Shown: positions 47,165 through 57,834 of the stretch, piece by piece | Layout of the letters: every line of letters starts with the position of its first letter | Position numbering within the stretch: position 1 is the first letter of the stretch | From: Onthophagus taurus | Lineage: Eukaryota > Arthropoda > Insecta > Coleoptera > Scarabaeidae | DNA: 64,000 nt | Reading direction: 5' to 3' | Assembly: GCF_036711975.1 (NCBI RefSeq) | Contig: NC_091971.1 | Coordinates: 5,959,501 to 6,023,500, forward strand | Position numbers and translations under genes: made by a program | Notes under the pieces: generated by a model | Database searches by the model: none | What the model was told of the DNA's origin: nothing | Seen by the model: only the letters and a program-made list of their open reading frames with translations

Positions 47165-49840
47165 GTTTATTTTGTCTTTTTTGTGACTTTATTTTGAATT
47201 TTTTTACGTTTTTTTTTATTTACTTTGAGACGATTTCCTGTGATTATTTCTTTATAATTAATTTTTTGAGCTTATTGAATTATTGGTACTGATTTTTTTT
47301 TTAATGTTATGTATAGTCTATTAATTCGAGCTTCAAATTTATAGATTGTGTGACAATCTTGTAGGTTTTTTTTCCTTCTGTTTTTTTTTTTTATTAATTT
47401 TTTTTTCTTTAAAGGTAAGGTGAGTTTATAAATGTTTATTCACTTCTGGAAATTTTTATTTAAAACCTTTGATATCCATCATAAACTTAATAAGACCTCA
47501 CATAACCTTAATGAAACCACAACATTTAATAAATATAATATCTCACCTATTCAATAGGAGCTGTTACACCAAATATTGATTTCTCAAATTCGAGGCTGAA
47601 TTTAGAAAAGGGGAGTAAAGTAAATCTACCAGAAATCTTTAGTGTTTGCGTGTAACAACTCTCCATATCAATTCGCAAATGTAAATCATCTTAACAAGTA
47701 GATAAACGCGTTGTCGTTTGTGCCTGAGATTGATCTAAAATGTATTTACATATCTCGGTTGATTAATCTCAGGCAAGAGACCAAAGACACCAGATGTTTA
47801 CCTTATACAGCGATTTATAACTGCACAGCGAGATGGGATGGATAAATAGTAAATATCTGTAGAGGTGGCATTAAAATTAATCTTTATTGTACACAAGTAT
47901 TCCGTCCCCGCAGTATTCGCCCAGCGGCTAATACCTTCGAAGGATCTTCAACAATTGCCGTCCTTACTCTCAATCATCTTTGCCCTGGCCTAAAACCCTC
48001 TCTTTTCCTCCTTTATCTCCTCGGCTATCTTCTCTATCTTCCTACTCCCTCCTCTTTCTCCTCACTAAATACTAGGATACTTAGGGCTTCAATTACTAGT
48101 CGGCGATAAATTGGCCACACTCCTCCAGCTTGGGAACCAGTGATATTCATTGTTGCACTTTGTATAAAAACTGATCCAAAAAGCTTGTGTTGCTTTGTAT
48201 CCATTTTTGAGTCTTATTCCTAATGAGACTTCATAAAAGAAAGGCTAAAGGGTAATGAAATGCAGCAATGAAACTCTTCTCTAGAAAACTATGGTAAAAA
48301 TGTTATTTTTGATGTTTTATTTCTAATAAAACCTAACCAACGCAACTCAAAATTACAACTTTAACATTCTATTTAAAGTATATAAATTATAAACTCATCT
48401 TACATTATATTCATTAATTTATTATTGGTAAAATATAAGCTAAATATTATTAAAAAAAAAAGTGAGGTTGTGATTCCATTTCAATTCCCAAATAATTATT
48501 TTTCTCCTTATGTTTAATTTTCATTATTTCGTTTAATCATTGGATTGTTAATTTTATGAATCTCCCTTTTATTTTACCAACGATAATAATATAATTTTAA
48601 ATCGTTTTCTTTTTGAACACCGACTAAAGTAGTGGTTAAAGATTAACGGAGAAAATGAAAAAAAAAACGGTTATTGTTTGTAGCGTTTAAGGAGTACACT
48701 GAATAAAAAGGTTAAATGAAAGAAAAGCAGAAAATAAAAAAATAATGTTCACGTCATGTTCACGTTCGACTTTGTATCTCGCTGTTTATAGGCCATTTTC
48801 GCGTAAAATATAACATAAAAATATATTTAAAAGAAATTAAATAAGGAAAAAAAAATACTCTACTAACCGCTGTCGTGTAATTTATTGTAATATATTGTCT
48901 ATTTCATCAAGATCAACGATTATTAAAAGAAATTAACGTTATTAAAAATTAATAATAATTAAAAATTCTGAGGGTATATTCACTTTAATTATTATAATTT
49001 AATTTTTTTTTATTATTTAAAATGGTTGTGATTCTTTGTTTAGAAACAAAAAAAAAAAGAAATTTTTCGTTTTATTAATTTTTTAAACACTTTTATTTCG
49101 TTCATTTCTCATTTTCAACACTTCACTCAACACTTTTCTGAAAATGAAACGGTGTAAAAACCTACCTCAGGTGTCTAAGAAGATTAATTAAACGATCTTT
49201 ATTGATTAATATTCTTTTTAATTAATTTAAAAATAAATTTAATATAAAAATAAAATAATAATTTTTGGATTTATTGTATACAAACATGGAAATAATGTAA
49301 AGAAGAAAACCAATTTTAATTAAAACGAGGGTTCGATTTTAAAACGAAAAATTGATCTCCTAGAATTTTTCTTTTTTTAAGATTGATTTCGTTTTGAAGA
49401 AAGTGTGTAAGCTCTGGACATTAACATTAGTTGTTGCTTTTAAAACAGAAAAAAAATGAAACGTAAACGTAAAACAAGAAGCATTATTAGGAATGTTACT
49501 CGATATAGGAAAAAAAGCGCACGTATGGTGTGTAGAGAGTTGCATTATTTTCGTAACCGAAATACGCGTTTATAATTATTATTTATTGTACAGTCATTTT
49601 TTTTAATCAATAATAATAACGGTTATTATTATTATTATTAATAGAATTTAGAACTTTTTCTTTGATTTATTCAACTCGGAATGTATTTAACGTTTTTATT
49701 TTTAGGTTCTTGTAAATATTGTAGTTTTATTTTGTATGCTGTATTTCGAAATATATATATATTATTTCAAAATGGAAAGAAATGTTTTTATTTATTCTTT
49801 TTATAAATACTTTTTATTAAATACAAAATTATTAATAATA
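47165..49840. other. Asx 3' UTR and intergenic sequence
   Basis: No coding region recognised. The first part is probably Asx 3' UTR. A 14-base inverted repeat (TGCCTGAGATTGAT / ATTAATCTCAGGCA) sits at 47724-47776. A C/T-rich, less AT-rich block at about 47900-48140 looks inserted relative to its surroundings, but I could not classify it. 48100-49840 is AT-rich without features. Confidence 0.4.
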
Positions 49841-49870
49841 TACCGGGAACTTCATATAACTCACAATATA

Positions 49871-50383
49871 CAGGCTGATTCTCAATCTATACGCATAAAC
49901 GGAGGGATTTATTCCTCAAGACAAATAATGACTAATAGATGAAAACAATTGTAGTAAAAGTTTTTTAGTTTCCTAAATCGGCGTGATGGTCCAATGGCCT
50001 GGTCACAGTGGTCGCCCGGCCTCAATCCTCTTGATTTATACTTTTCGGGTCATTTAAAAAGCATAGTGTACGCACGGAAGTTAATACTCAGCAAAATCAT
50101 ATACATGCTGCTGCCCAGACAATCCGCCAACACCCTGGTTTAGGTCGCGCTAGTATGAGATCTTAGATTCTGGGAGCCCAATTGATAGAAAATATGGGAA
50201 ATAACTTCGAACACTTGCTGTGATGTTATTTTAAATGTTCTATGTATTCTTGATTTGAAAGTAAATATCACGGATATCTATGAAACAGAAAATCTTTTAC
50301 TACTAATTTTTTCGCCTATTAGTCATTATTCGTCATGAGGAGTAAATACCCAAATTTATGCGTATAGGTTGAGAATCACCCTG
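49871..50383. mobile_element. Tc1/mariner-type DNA transposon relic
   Basis: Terminal inverted repeats of about 100 bases begin CAGGCTGATTCTCAATC at the left and CAGGGTGATTCTCAACC at the right (other strand), each flanked by TA. Internally, about 49990-50070 translates to SQWSPGLNPLDLYF and a following HLKSIVY, the conserved transposase motif around the catalytic aspartate (usual form SPDLNPLDFFLW, here Asp replaced by Gly). Only about 500 bases remain, so most of the transposase is deleted. It is inserted into a dispersed repeat related to 32990-33040. Confidence 0.85.
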
Positions 50384-50524
50384 TATAAATGCAGTAACCT
50401 TAGGTACTTACGAAACAACTGTGCCCTTGCACTATCCCACATAAAATACAACATAGTACAATCATTGGGTAGCTTTCCAAAGGAAAAGTTTTGCTTAGAA
50501 AAAAGTATGATAACCCGTAGTCTT

Positions 50525-50755
50525 TTCTAGGTCTAGTGTTAGTTCTACTTTTTGTTCAATAATAATATACCACAATCTAACGATAAATAACAATTAAAAC
50601 TAGAACTAACACTAGACCTAGAAACATTCGGATTTAGCCATACGTCTCTCAAGACGGCTAAACCCGAATGATTCTAGGTCTTGTGTTAGTTCTAGTGTAA
50701 AACTAGAACTAATACTAGAACTAGAAAGTATCGGGTTTAGCCGTGCGTTTGAAGA
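50525..50755. repeat. Hairpin repeat family, copy 4
   Basis: Arms CTAGGTCTAGTGTTAGTTCTA and AACTAGAACTAACACTAGAC around core CATTCGGATTTAGCC / GGCTAAACCCGAATG. Extra arm units follow to about 50750. Confidence 0.88.
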
Positions 50756-51629
50756 TATTCACGGGTGATCAAGTTGACAGACTAATAATAATTATTTGAA
50801 ACGTAAAAATTTCAAAAAACGTTAATTTAATTTATTTTTTTAGGGCTTTCTAAAGGTTTGACATTAAAAAAAGTAAACAAATTCCTTTTTTCATATGATT
50901 TAAGCATATGTAAATTAATTTTTGTAAAAAAACATGACGTTTCATAAAATTGACATTTAATTTTGACAAGTTGTTGTGAGGCTTGGTTGTGAAGTTGGTT
51001 ACAGTTGGTAACATTGAATTTGTGTCACATTGACGTTTAAACTTTATTCAAAAATGTATTTAAAAAAATAAATTTATGGAATCAATTTCAACACGAGTCG
51101 TGAACAAAATATAATATTCTACCCATATATAATCAGCTATTATTATTATATTATATATATTATATGTATATATAATAGTAATAATATACTATTGTATACG
51201 CGTGTTCCGTATCTTCCGCATCAGAGCATTATACGGTTGTAGGATACATTATTCTGAAGCGATCTTTATAATAAAATTTTTCCGAAATGTTTATAATAAC
51301 CGCACAGGACTTGTTTTTCCTCCAATAGCAATTCAAGAAAAGCTACGCTTATCTTTGGATGAGCTATCAGTTTGTTTTATACACGTCTGAAGACGCTCGG
51401 CTAAACACAAAACTATCCAGTTCTATATCTGAGTTTATGATAAAAATGGGTTTAATCCATCTTTTTATAATTGGATCTGATTGGAGGCACTTGAATTTTT
51501 AACATTTTCTTCTATACTTCGAGAACGAATGGAGATATCGAAATGCGATTTTCACTAAAATTTAGCAAATTTTATAGTGACTCAAGTAAATGGTAACTTG
51601 CTAAACACTTCGGATTAAACAAGCTTACA
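50756..51629. other. Intergenic sequence
   Basis: No gene seen. A nearly pure A/T palindrome lies at about 51130-51190. The open frame 51202-51390 has no supporting features. Confidence 0.4.
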
Positions 51630-52000
51630 GCCTGGGTGCGTAGTGTACTGTATTCCAAGCGGAAATATTTGCTATTGACATGGGTGCTAAAATTTTTCTT
51701 GAGAGAGGGGTGAAGAACATGACGCTCTGCAGGCACTGCAAGCTTTGAAAACGGTGTCTACTCTGGTTAATGAGTGAGTTGTGATAACAGACTTTTTCTG
51801 ATCTGGATCCCAGGTCACTCTGGGGTTGCTGGCAAGAAACGGCAGATGAGTTAGCACGAGAAGGCAGCGCTAAAGCGGTTGTGGAGCCAGAGCCAACAGT
51901 TTATATATCATTTGCGATGGCCAAACATAGAATTGGACTGTGGGCTGAAAAGAGACTTCGCCTACTGTGGACCAGTTGTCCTGGAGTGAGATACGCTAAG
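51630..52000 (+). mobile_element. LINE relic, RNase H domain fragment
   Basis: Translates piecewise as a retrotransposon RNase H: TVFQAEIFAIDMGAK, then WIPGHSGVAG followed, after a one-base shift, by ETADELAREGSA, then a tail with AKHRIGLWAEKRLRLLW. The GHSGVAGNE-TADELAREG signature and following region are typical of I/Jockey-like insect LINEs with a C-terminal RNase H. The fragment has frameshifts and stops and lacks the reverse transcriptase, so it is a dead 3' remnant. Confidence 0.8.
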
Positions 52001-52932
52001 TTGTTTATTAACATCGCCACTGTCAAACTCGGGAATATTTTAGAACTTGCGTAGCAGCCTTTGTGCGGTGGACGAGGAAATTTGTTTTAAATCAAGCTGT
52101 CAAATAAAACTGTTAACGTTATAGCGGTCGAATACAAACTTCAAAATAATTTCTAGCTATTTCCCTTGTCCACTTTGCTGATAAGGATTTTTTCCCAAAA
52201 TTCTAGGTATTACCATTGTAGAGATACAGCCGGTTCACTATCTGAACTTTTCATAGCTATAATTTCCAATAATCTTAATTCTTTTCTTCATTAAAATATT
52301 GCTCGCTTAAATATAACTCTTAAAATAATTTCTATTGTTCTTTATCGATTAGATTTACACCCATTTGTTTATCAAAGATAAACTTTATGACTCACAACTT
52401 GTATTAGTGCGATTTTAATGATAAATTTTGGACATAAAAAAATAAAAATGGGCAATAACATTTCCTGTTTTTTTTCTCTTTTATTAACAGTTTTGATGTT
52501 ACAAAAAAATTCTTGATATTTTTTCATTTTGCACTGTTCATTTTTTTAATTCAATAATTATGCATCTACATAGTTTATCGTTTTTAGTTGTAACAAAACC
52601 ACATCTTTAATTAATTTTTTTTTTAATAATAATAAGAAAAAAAGAACCATTTGAAATACTCCAGAAATTGTGTATAATAATATAATACATTGTTCTACAT
52701 ATTTTTTAATCAATTTCGTTTTTAAAAAACCCAAATGTTTCTATCGCGACAAAAAATAAACGAAAAAAAAATTAATAAAATTAGTTTAAATTTCCGGTAC
52801 AACCCGTACTTCTACAACATCGATAGTATTATTATCATTACAAAGTAAAATATAAATATCCTTATTTAGAAAGAAGCAGGACAACTTTTTTTTGTTTTAA
52901 ACTATATAATAATATATATAGAGAAAATTTAA
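52001..52932. other. LINE 3' flank and DNAJA2 3' UTR
   Basis: AT-rich. The right part is probably DNAJA2 3' UTR (gene ends at 52933, minus strand). No other feature supported. Confidence 0.4.
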
Positions 52933-54354
52933 CTATTGATGGGCGCATTGTATCCCCGGTCCTCCATGCATGTGTTCTTCATCGTCACTGGCGTAAGCTT
53001 CGCCCCTTCCGCTACTTGTTGCTCTTTCATTTAAATCGTAATCCATCAAATCTACATCTTCAACATGTTCCCCAACTGGTTTTTTAAAATCTGGTCTTGG
53101 AGGTAGTAAAGTCTCCAATAATTTCAATTTATTTTCAGATGTAAAGTTCTTTTCTGGGAATTTTATATCAAAAGTGACGTATAAATTTCCTTTTTCGAAT
53201 GGATTTTTATAATGGGGCATTCCTTCACCGACAACAGCCTTAACATCACCCGGCTTTATAACTTGACCTGGAGGATGTTTTACCACCAAATCTCTTCCAT
53301 CTAAATGATGTACAACAAAACTAAATCCACATAAAGCCTCTGTTAAATTTATTGTGTAATTAAAGTACAAATCGTCACCATTCCTTTGGAACTTTTCATG
53401 TGATTTTTGTTGAAGTATAATTACCACATCTCCAGGTTCAACATCCGGTTGTTGATCACCTTCTCCGCGGAAAAATATCTTTTGATTTTCTGTCATACCT
53501 TTATCAACATGAACCTCTAATATTTTAGTTTCATTACAAACTTTTTTACCATGACATGTAGGGCAGCGATCTTTTTCATTAATAACTTCTCCTTCACCTT
53601 GACAATCGGAACATCTTGATTGCATTTGTTGGGTCATACCAGGGGCTAATTGACGATAACTTACTTTTACCCCACAACCTTTACACGTTCGACATGGTTG
53701 AACAGCTCCTGTTTTACCTCCTTTTCCACGACATGACGCACAAATAACATTTTTACTCAACTGTAGTTTAGCTGTTTTTCCATTATACATATCTTCCAAA
53801 GACACTTTTAAAGGATGAATCGTATCTTCACCCCTTTGTCTTTGTCGTCTAACTCCAGGTCCAAATCCGGGAAATCCACCAAATAAATCACCACCAAAAA
53901 GATGAGAAAATAAATCTCCCCCAAAACCACCTTCTTGGGCTCCTTCTTGCATTCCCTTCAACCCATATTTATCGTAAACTTGGCGTTTTTTTGGATCAGA
54001 AAGAACTTCATACGCGTATGATATCTCCTTAAATTTATCACCAGCTTGTGGATTCTTATCAGGGTGATACTCCTTGGCGAGCTTCCGGTATTGCTGCAAA
54101 AATAGAAAATATTAGGTGGTAAATGATGATTACGTCAATCGAACGAATTTAAAAACTCCACACACGTCGGTTTTAGTCGCAACAACGAAAACTACGACCT
54201 TGACAATTCCGGATTTCCTCGAACTCCGGGTCAAAGCCGCATGGAAATTTACTCGTGAAATTTAGCAATGTCACGCGAAACGCACCTTTTTAATTTCGTT
54301 ATCAGAAGCCGATCTGCTAACTCCGAGTATTTCGTAGAGCTTGTTGTCTGCCAT
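52933..54354 (-). CDS. DNAJA2: Type I Hsp40, DNAJA2 / Droj2
   Basis: Exons (minus) 54354-54286 and 54093-52933 encode 409 aa (DNAJA2 412). The J domain starts [12 protein letters not shown] and has the HPD motif (YHPDKN); a Gly/Phe-rich segment follows. Four zinc-binding modules follow ([32 protein letters not shown]), the last with an altered final position. Then the two beta-barrel substrate domains and the tail GIQCAHQ, a CaaX box for farnesylation. It stimulates Hsp70 ATPase and passes unfolded clients in the cytosol. It is head to head with RPL41. Confidence 0.97.
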
Positions 54355-55029
54355 CTCTCTAAACAAGGAATGAAAGAGTTCGGTACACGGTGAAGTTTCG
54401 CACGGCTACTGCTAATATGAAGTCATTACCAAATACTAATCATCAAAAACCCTGCTTTTAATAACACCGTTTTACACTTTAAACCAAATCTTTTGATATC
54501 ATCACAACGAAAAATTAATTAATTTAAAATAATTGATTAAAAACGTTTTTTATTATAATCCAAATTCATCGATTTAATGGATTTATAGAGAAATTTTTGT
54601 TTCATTGTAAAATACGTTGGTATTGGTTGTAATTGACGTTTTGAAATGTCAACAAAAAAATACTCATCCAACGTAAAATCGTTAAATATCCCAACTTCTA
54701 AACATTATAAAATTAAAATTACTAAATCAATATGAGTTAAAACATTATTAAAAACAATATATACGTATAAAAATACTTTAGTATTTATATATGCTTCAAA
54801 ATATTTAAAAAAATATTTAATACATAACTAATTTTACAATTTCATCATAAAACGGAACTGGTGCCATCTATGATAGCGTCAAATAGTTTCTTTTTTTAGG
54901 GTGGTGGGGTCAAACTTCCTGTTCGTTCCCTCTTTCTGAACGTTAACTCGAACGAAGTCGTTCATTTCTAGTTTTATTCCGGTCATCTTAAGCCGTTTTC
55001 TTCGTTAGCTGTTTTAAAACAGCTCGAAG
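54355..55029. promoter_or_regulatory. Shared DNAJA2 / RPL41 upstream region
   Basis: 676 bases separate the two start codons. A pyrimidine tract TTCCCTCTTTCTG at about 54926-54938 is suitable as a 5' TOP start for RPL41. No TATA box in position for either gene. Confidence 0.5.
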
Positions 55030-55250
55030 ATGAGAGCGAAGGTAAATATTAATCATATTTTACATCAATTCATATTAATTTTGTTAATTCCGACAATTCA
55101 TATATAACCTAACCTCAAACGAATTCTTGCGTATTCTTTATTGTAAACGCACATGTTTATTTTTATTTTTTCGGTTATGTTTAGTGGCGTAAGAAGCGTA
55201 TGCGAAGGCTAAAGCGTAAGCGCAGGAAGATGCGTGCGAGGTCCAAGTAA
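55030..55250 (+). CDS. RpL41: Ribosomal protein L41
   Basis: Exons 55030-55041 (MRAK) and 55185-55250; 25 aa, starting MRAKWRKKRMRRLKRK and ending RARSK, the invariant eL41 sequence. It is a small basic helix in the bridge between ribosomal subunits. A further donor (GTGAGT at 55262) and an acceptor near 55497 show a 3' UTR intron, as in other RPL41 genes. AATAAA near 55627 fits the 3' end. Confidence 0.97.
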
Positions 55251-55985
55251 ATTGACTTGAAGGTGAGTTCAAAATTAATTTAAACATTTTTAATGTGCCC
55301 CCTTAAAATGAGTGGTTTTACCTGATTTGGGGTGACTCTGACTTGTTTGAAGGGGAAAAATATGGGAGCGATTTCCACCTGCTATGATTAAATCATATCA
55401 TGAAAGCAGTCTAAGGTTGCCCGACAAATTTTTTAGTTTGTAAAATATTTTGATTCTTACTTTGAAGCTTTTATTTAATAAGTATGTTTTTATTTTAGGT
55501 ACTTCATTCCCTCATGGTAACTGCATAGGTTAGACTGGAAGTTAATTCTGAGTGTTTGAAGTCTCATGTTTTTTATAAGTTCTTTAAAAATTGTCATTGG
55601 TATTCTCAGTGATGAATCAAAAAAATAATAAAAATATTTAAAAATGTAATTTTTTGTACTTGGTCTTTTAAATCCTTTTACAATGAACCTTCCTGGTGCA
55701 AATTCATGTTATAAAAAGGTCTTGTGGTTATACATTTCCTAGATAATTAAATCTTTTCCAAATTGTGATCAACCCAGCTATTTGGGAAGAAATACCAACC
55801 TCTACATAGTTAGTTTTTATGAGAACTAGAAATGAGCTATGAGCAAATGGGTTTAAAAGTTATATGGATTTAATACAAAAAAGTAAATAATAAAGTTAGG
55901 ATAATTAATTTTGAGGTTAATAACTTTTAACTAACGCCATCTTGTGCCCGATTATTAAGTTAACGGTCGGTTATCTCCTAAAGTA
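55251..55985. other. RPL41 3' UTR, its intron, and spacer
   Basis: The 3' UTR intron runs from about 55262 to 55497 and contains a stem (CTGCTATGAT / ATCATGAAAGCAG) followed by a CCCGACAAATT tail, so a small RNA is conceivable. The transcript end is near 55640. Beyond that, plain AT-rich DNA leads into the nested repeats. Confidence 0.45.
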
Positions 55986-55993
55986 AGATAGCT

Positions 55994-56274
55994 CAAGGTT
56001 TATAGAACATAAGGTTACCTCATTCCCTATGCCTCTGTAGTATCGATTATTACCCCGCAAATTGACGTCACTGGTTCGATACAGTCAGAATAAAAGATAG
56101 CCTATACATGTGCCTATACGTGACAACACGATGCGAGGTTTAAATATTTTATATAGACTGTACCACAGTATAGGTGGTGTTGTGTTGTTCATAGAACCAG
56201 CTACGTCACTGACCCACCTTGCCTCTCAGAGGAGGAGAATCGGTATTGGGTAACCTTATGTTCTATAGACCTTG
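55994..56274. mobile_element. hAT-like MITE with 8-bp target duplication
   Basis: 281 bases with 26-base terminal inverted repeats starting CAAGGT(T/C)TATAGAACATA and one mismatch between ends. Both sides carry the perfect 8-base duplication AGATAGCT (55986-55993 and 56275-56282), the size made by hAT transposases. No coding capacity. The related sequence near 21565-21590 lacks the insertion. Confidence 0.88.
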
Positions 56275-56282
56275 AGATAGCT

Positions 56283-56785
56283 AGCAAAAAATGTTAAGAT
56301 GCAAAAGCTTTAGTGTCTTTTAAAATTTATTATAATAAAAACAAATTGAGTATATAGGGGCAATCAAAAACTTATGACAAAACAAAGTTATGTTTTCTTT
56401 GATGGAACACCTGTATATTATTCCATATTTAGGTTCATCTCGAAATTCTAAACAAAATTCGTGTAGCACATCATAAACCTAAACTTAACCGTTTTCGAAA
56501 CCCTCTCATGGAATGGACATTTGCAGGGAGCTTTTACACAAAGTTAGACTATCCTTGTGGACTTGTACAGGGTGGTTCAAATTCTATGTTCTAATAGGCT
56601 ATCTCGGAAACTATAAGAGTTAGGAAAAAAGTATGTATACACTCTGTATCTGAAATACACGGTGTGTGTATGAATACAGGGTATTCATATCTGAATATAC
56701 AGGATGTTCCATTAAAGAAAACGTAATTTTGTTTCGTCATAACTTTTTAACTGACCCTAGCTATCTCACTTTAGGAGATAGAATA
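56283..56785. repeat. Copy of the faf-intron element with inverted ends
   Basis: Continues the sequence AAAAATGTTAAGATGCAAAAG that also lies next to the right end of the 20.0-21.6 kb element. The segment ATGTTTTCTTTGATGGAACA (56390) has an inverted partner at 56705-56750, and TATCTCCTAAAGT at 55973 has an inverted partner at 56763-56776. A rearranged non-autonomous DNA element; no open frame. Confidence 0.65.
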
Positions 56786-57430
56786 AAATTTTAATCTTCC
56801 TAGGTTAACCGCTATATGGCAATAACAAATATGCGCCATTAAAGTCCCTAGATTATCAAAGTACCGCGGTTTGTCGCCATTTTGGCCGGAAAGTCAAGCG
56901 GGAAATTTAAAACTACGTCGTGGTCTTTTTCTCGTAGTACTCCGAAGAGTCGAAAGCCCATCTTACTGCTATTTTTGCAACTCCAAAGGCAACAAGACGG
57001 CATTATTTTTGGAAATAAGTGGTAACATGCACTGACAAGCTGTCAAACCGCTTGTCATCAAACAAATTGTTGAATTTTTACCTGTTTTACCCTTGTTTAT
57101 AGATATCAATAAATAGGAGTTTTACCTTTTAACACGTTTATTGTCACGCATTTTCAACGAAATCTCTCATAATATATCCAATAAGCTTCATCCAAATATG
57201 AGTGACTATAGGTAATCATAAGAAATATTTTTTTAAACAATCAAACCATTAATACCGTTTTTCATAATAAAACCAACAGAAGAAAATGAAAAAAGCTAGC
57301 TAAAATTGTTAATTTAAAATTTTATCTAACTTTTTTATGGGGTGTTATTTTGGGGTTGATTTTATGGGCGTCACGACGTCCAGCACCGTTTTCGCTCAAG
57401 ACCGCATCTCTTGCAACGTGACTAGAACCC
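56786..57430. other. CRY2 upstream region
   Basis: No gene seen. Plain AT-rich sequence leading to the CRY2 promoter. Confidence 0.4.
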
Positions 57431-57436
57431 CACGTG
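57431..57436. promoter_or_regulatory. Perfect CACGTG E-box upstream of CRY2
   Basis: CACGTG lies 400 bases upstream of the CRY2 ATG, in a locally GC-richer stretch (57360-57500). CLK:CYC drives period, timeless and, in non-fly insects, cry2 through this motif. Related half-sites ACGTG or CACGT occur at about 57415 and 57474. Confidence 0.55.
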
Positions 57437-57801
57437 ACTAATCCAAGCCAATCGAAGTCCCCCGTTCACTTAAATCACGTTGCAAACGATGTGGATGCAT
57501 GACTACGCGACCTAATCCCAACCAGAAGTAATCAGTTTCCCATTAGATAAAGGTATCGAACCGGACATTAATCCAAACTTAAATTAACCAAAAAAAAAAG
57601 TGTTTCATAGTGAAAACTAGTTTTTTATTCTTCCTATATTTCGAACTATTATAAAGTAAGTGGTGATTATATAATTTAAAAAAATTTCAAATATGTTTTA
57701 TTAATTATATCTTTAGTAATACAAGAAGTCATCTTTTCTTCATTATTGGAAGAAATTAATACAATCCGCGAACATATATTTCTTTAATTTAATTTAAAAC
57801 G

Positions 57802-57834
57802 ATGAGGACTTGTTGGTATTATATCATTACATGA
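57802..57834 (+). promoter_or_regulatory. uORF overlapping the CRY2 start codon
   Basis: ATG at 57802 opens a 10-residue frame ([10 protein letters not shown]) whose stop TGA shares bases with the CRY2 ATG: the junction is ATGA at 57831-57834. This arrangement can permit stop-and-reinitiate translation. It counts only if the transcript starts upstream of 57802. Confidence 0.5.

Noticed and set aside
51202-51390. 62-codon open frame near 51.3 kb
   Set aside because: No recognisable motif; lies beside an A/T palindrome and a LINE relic.
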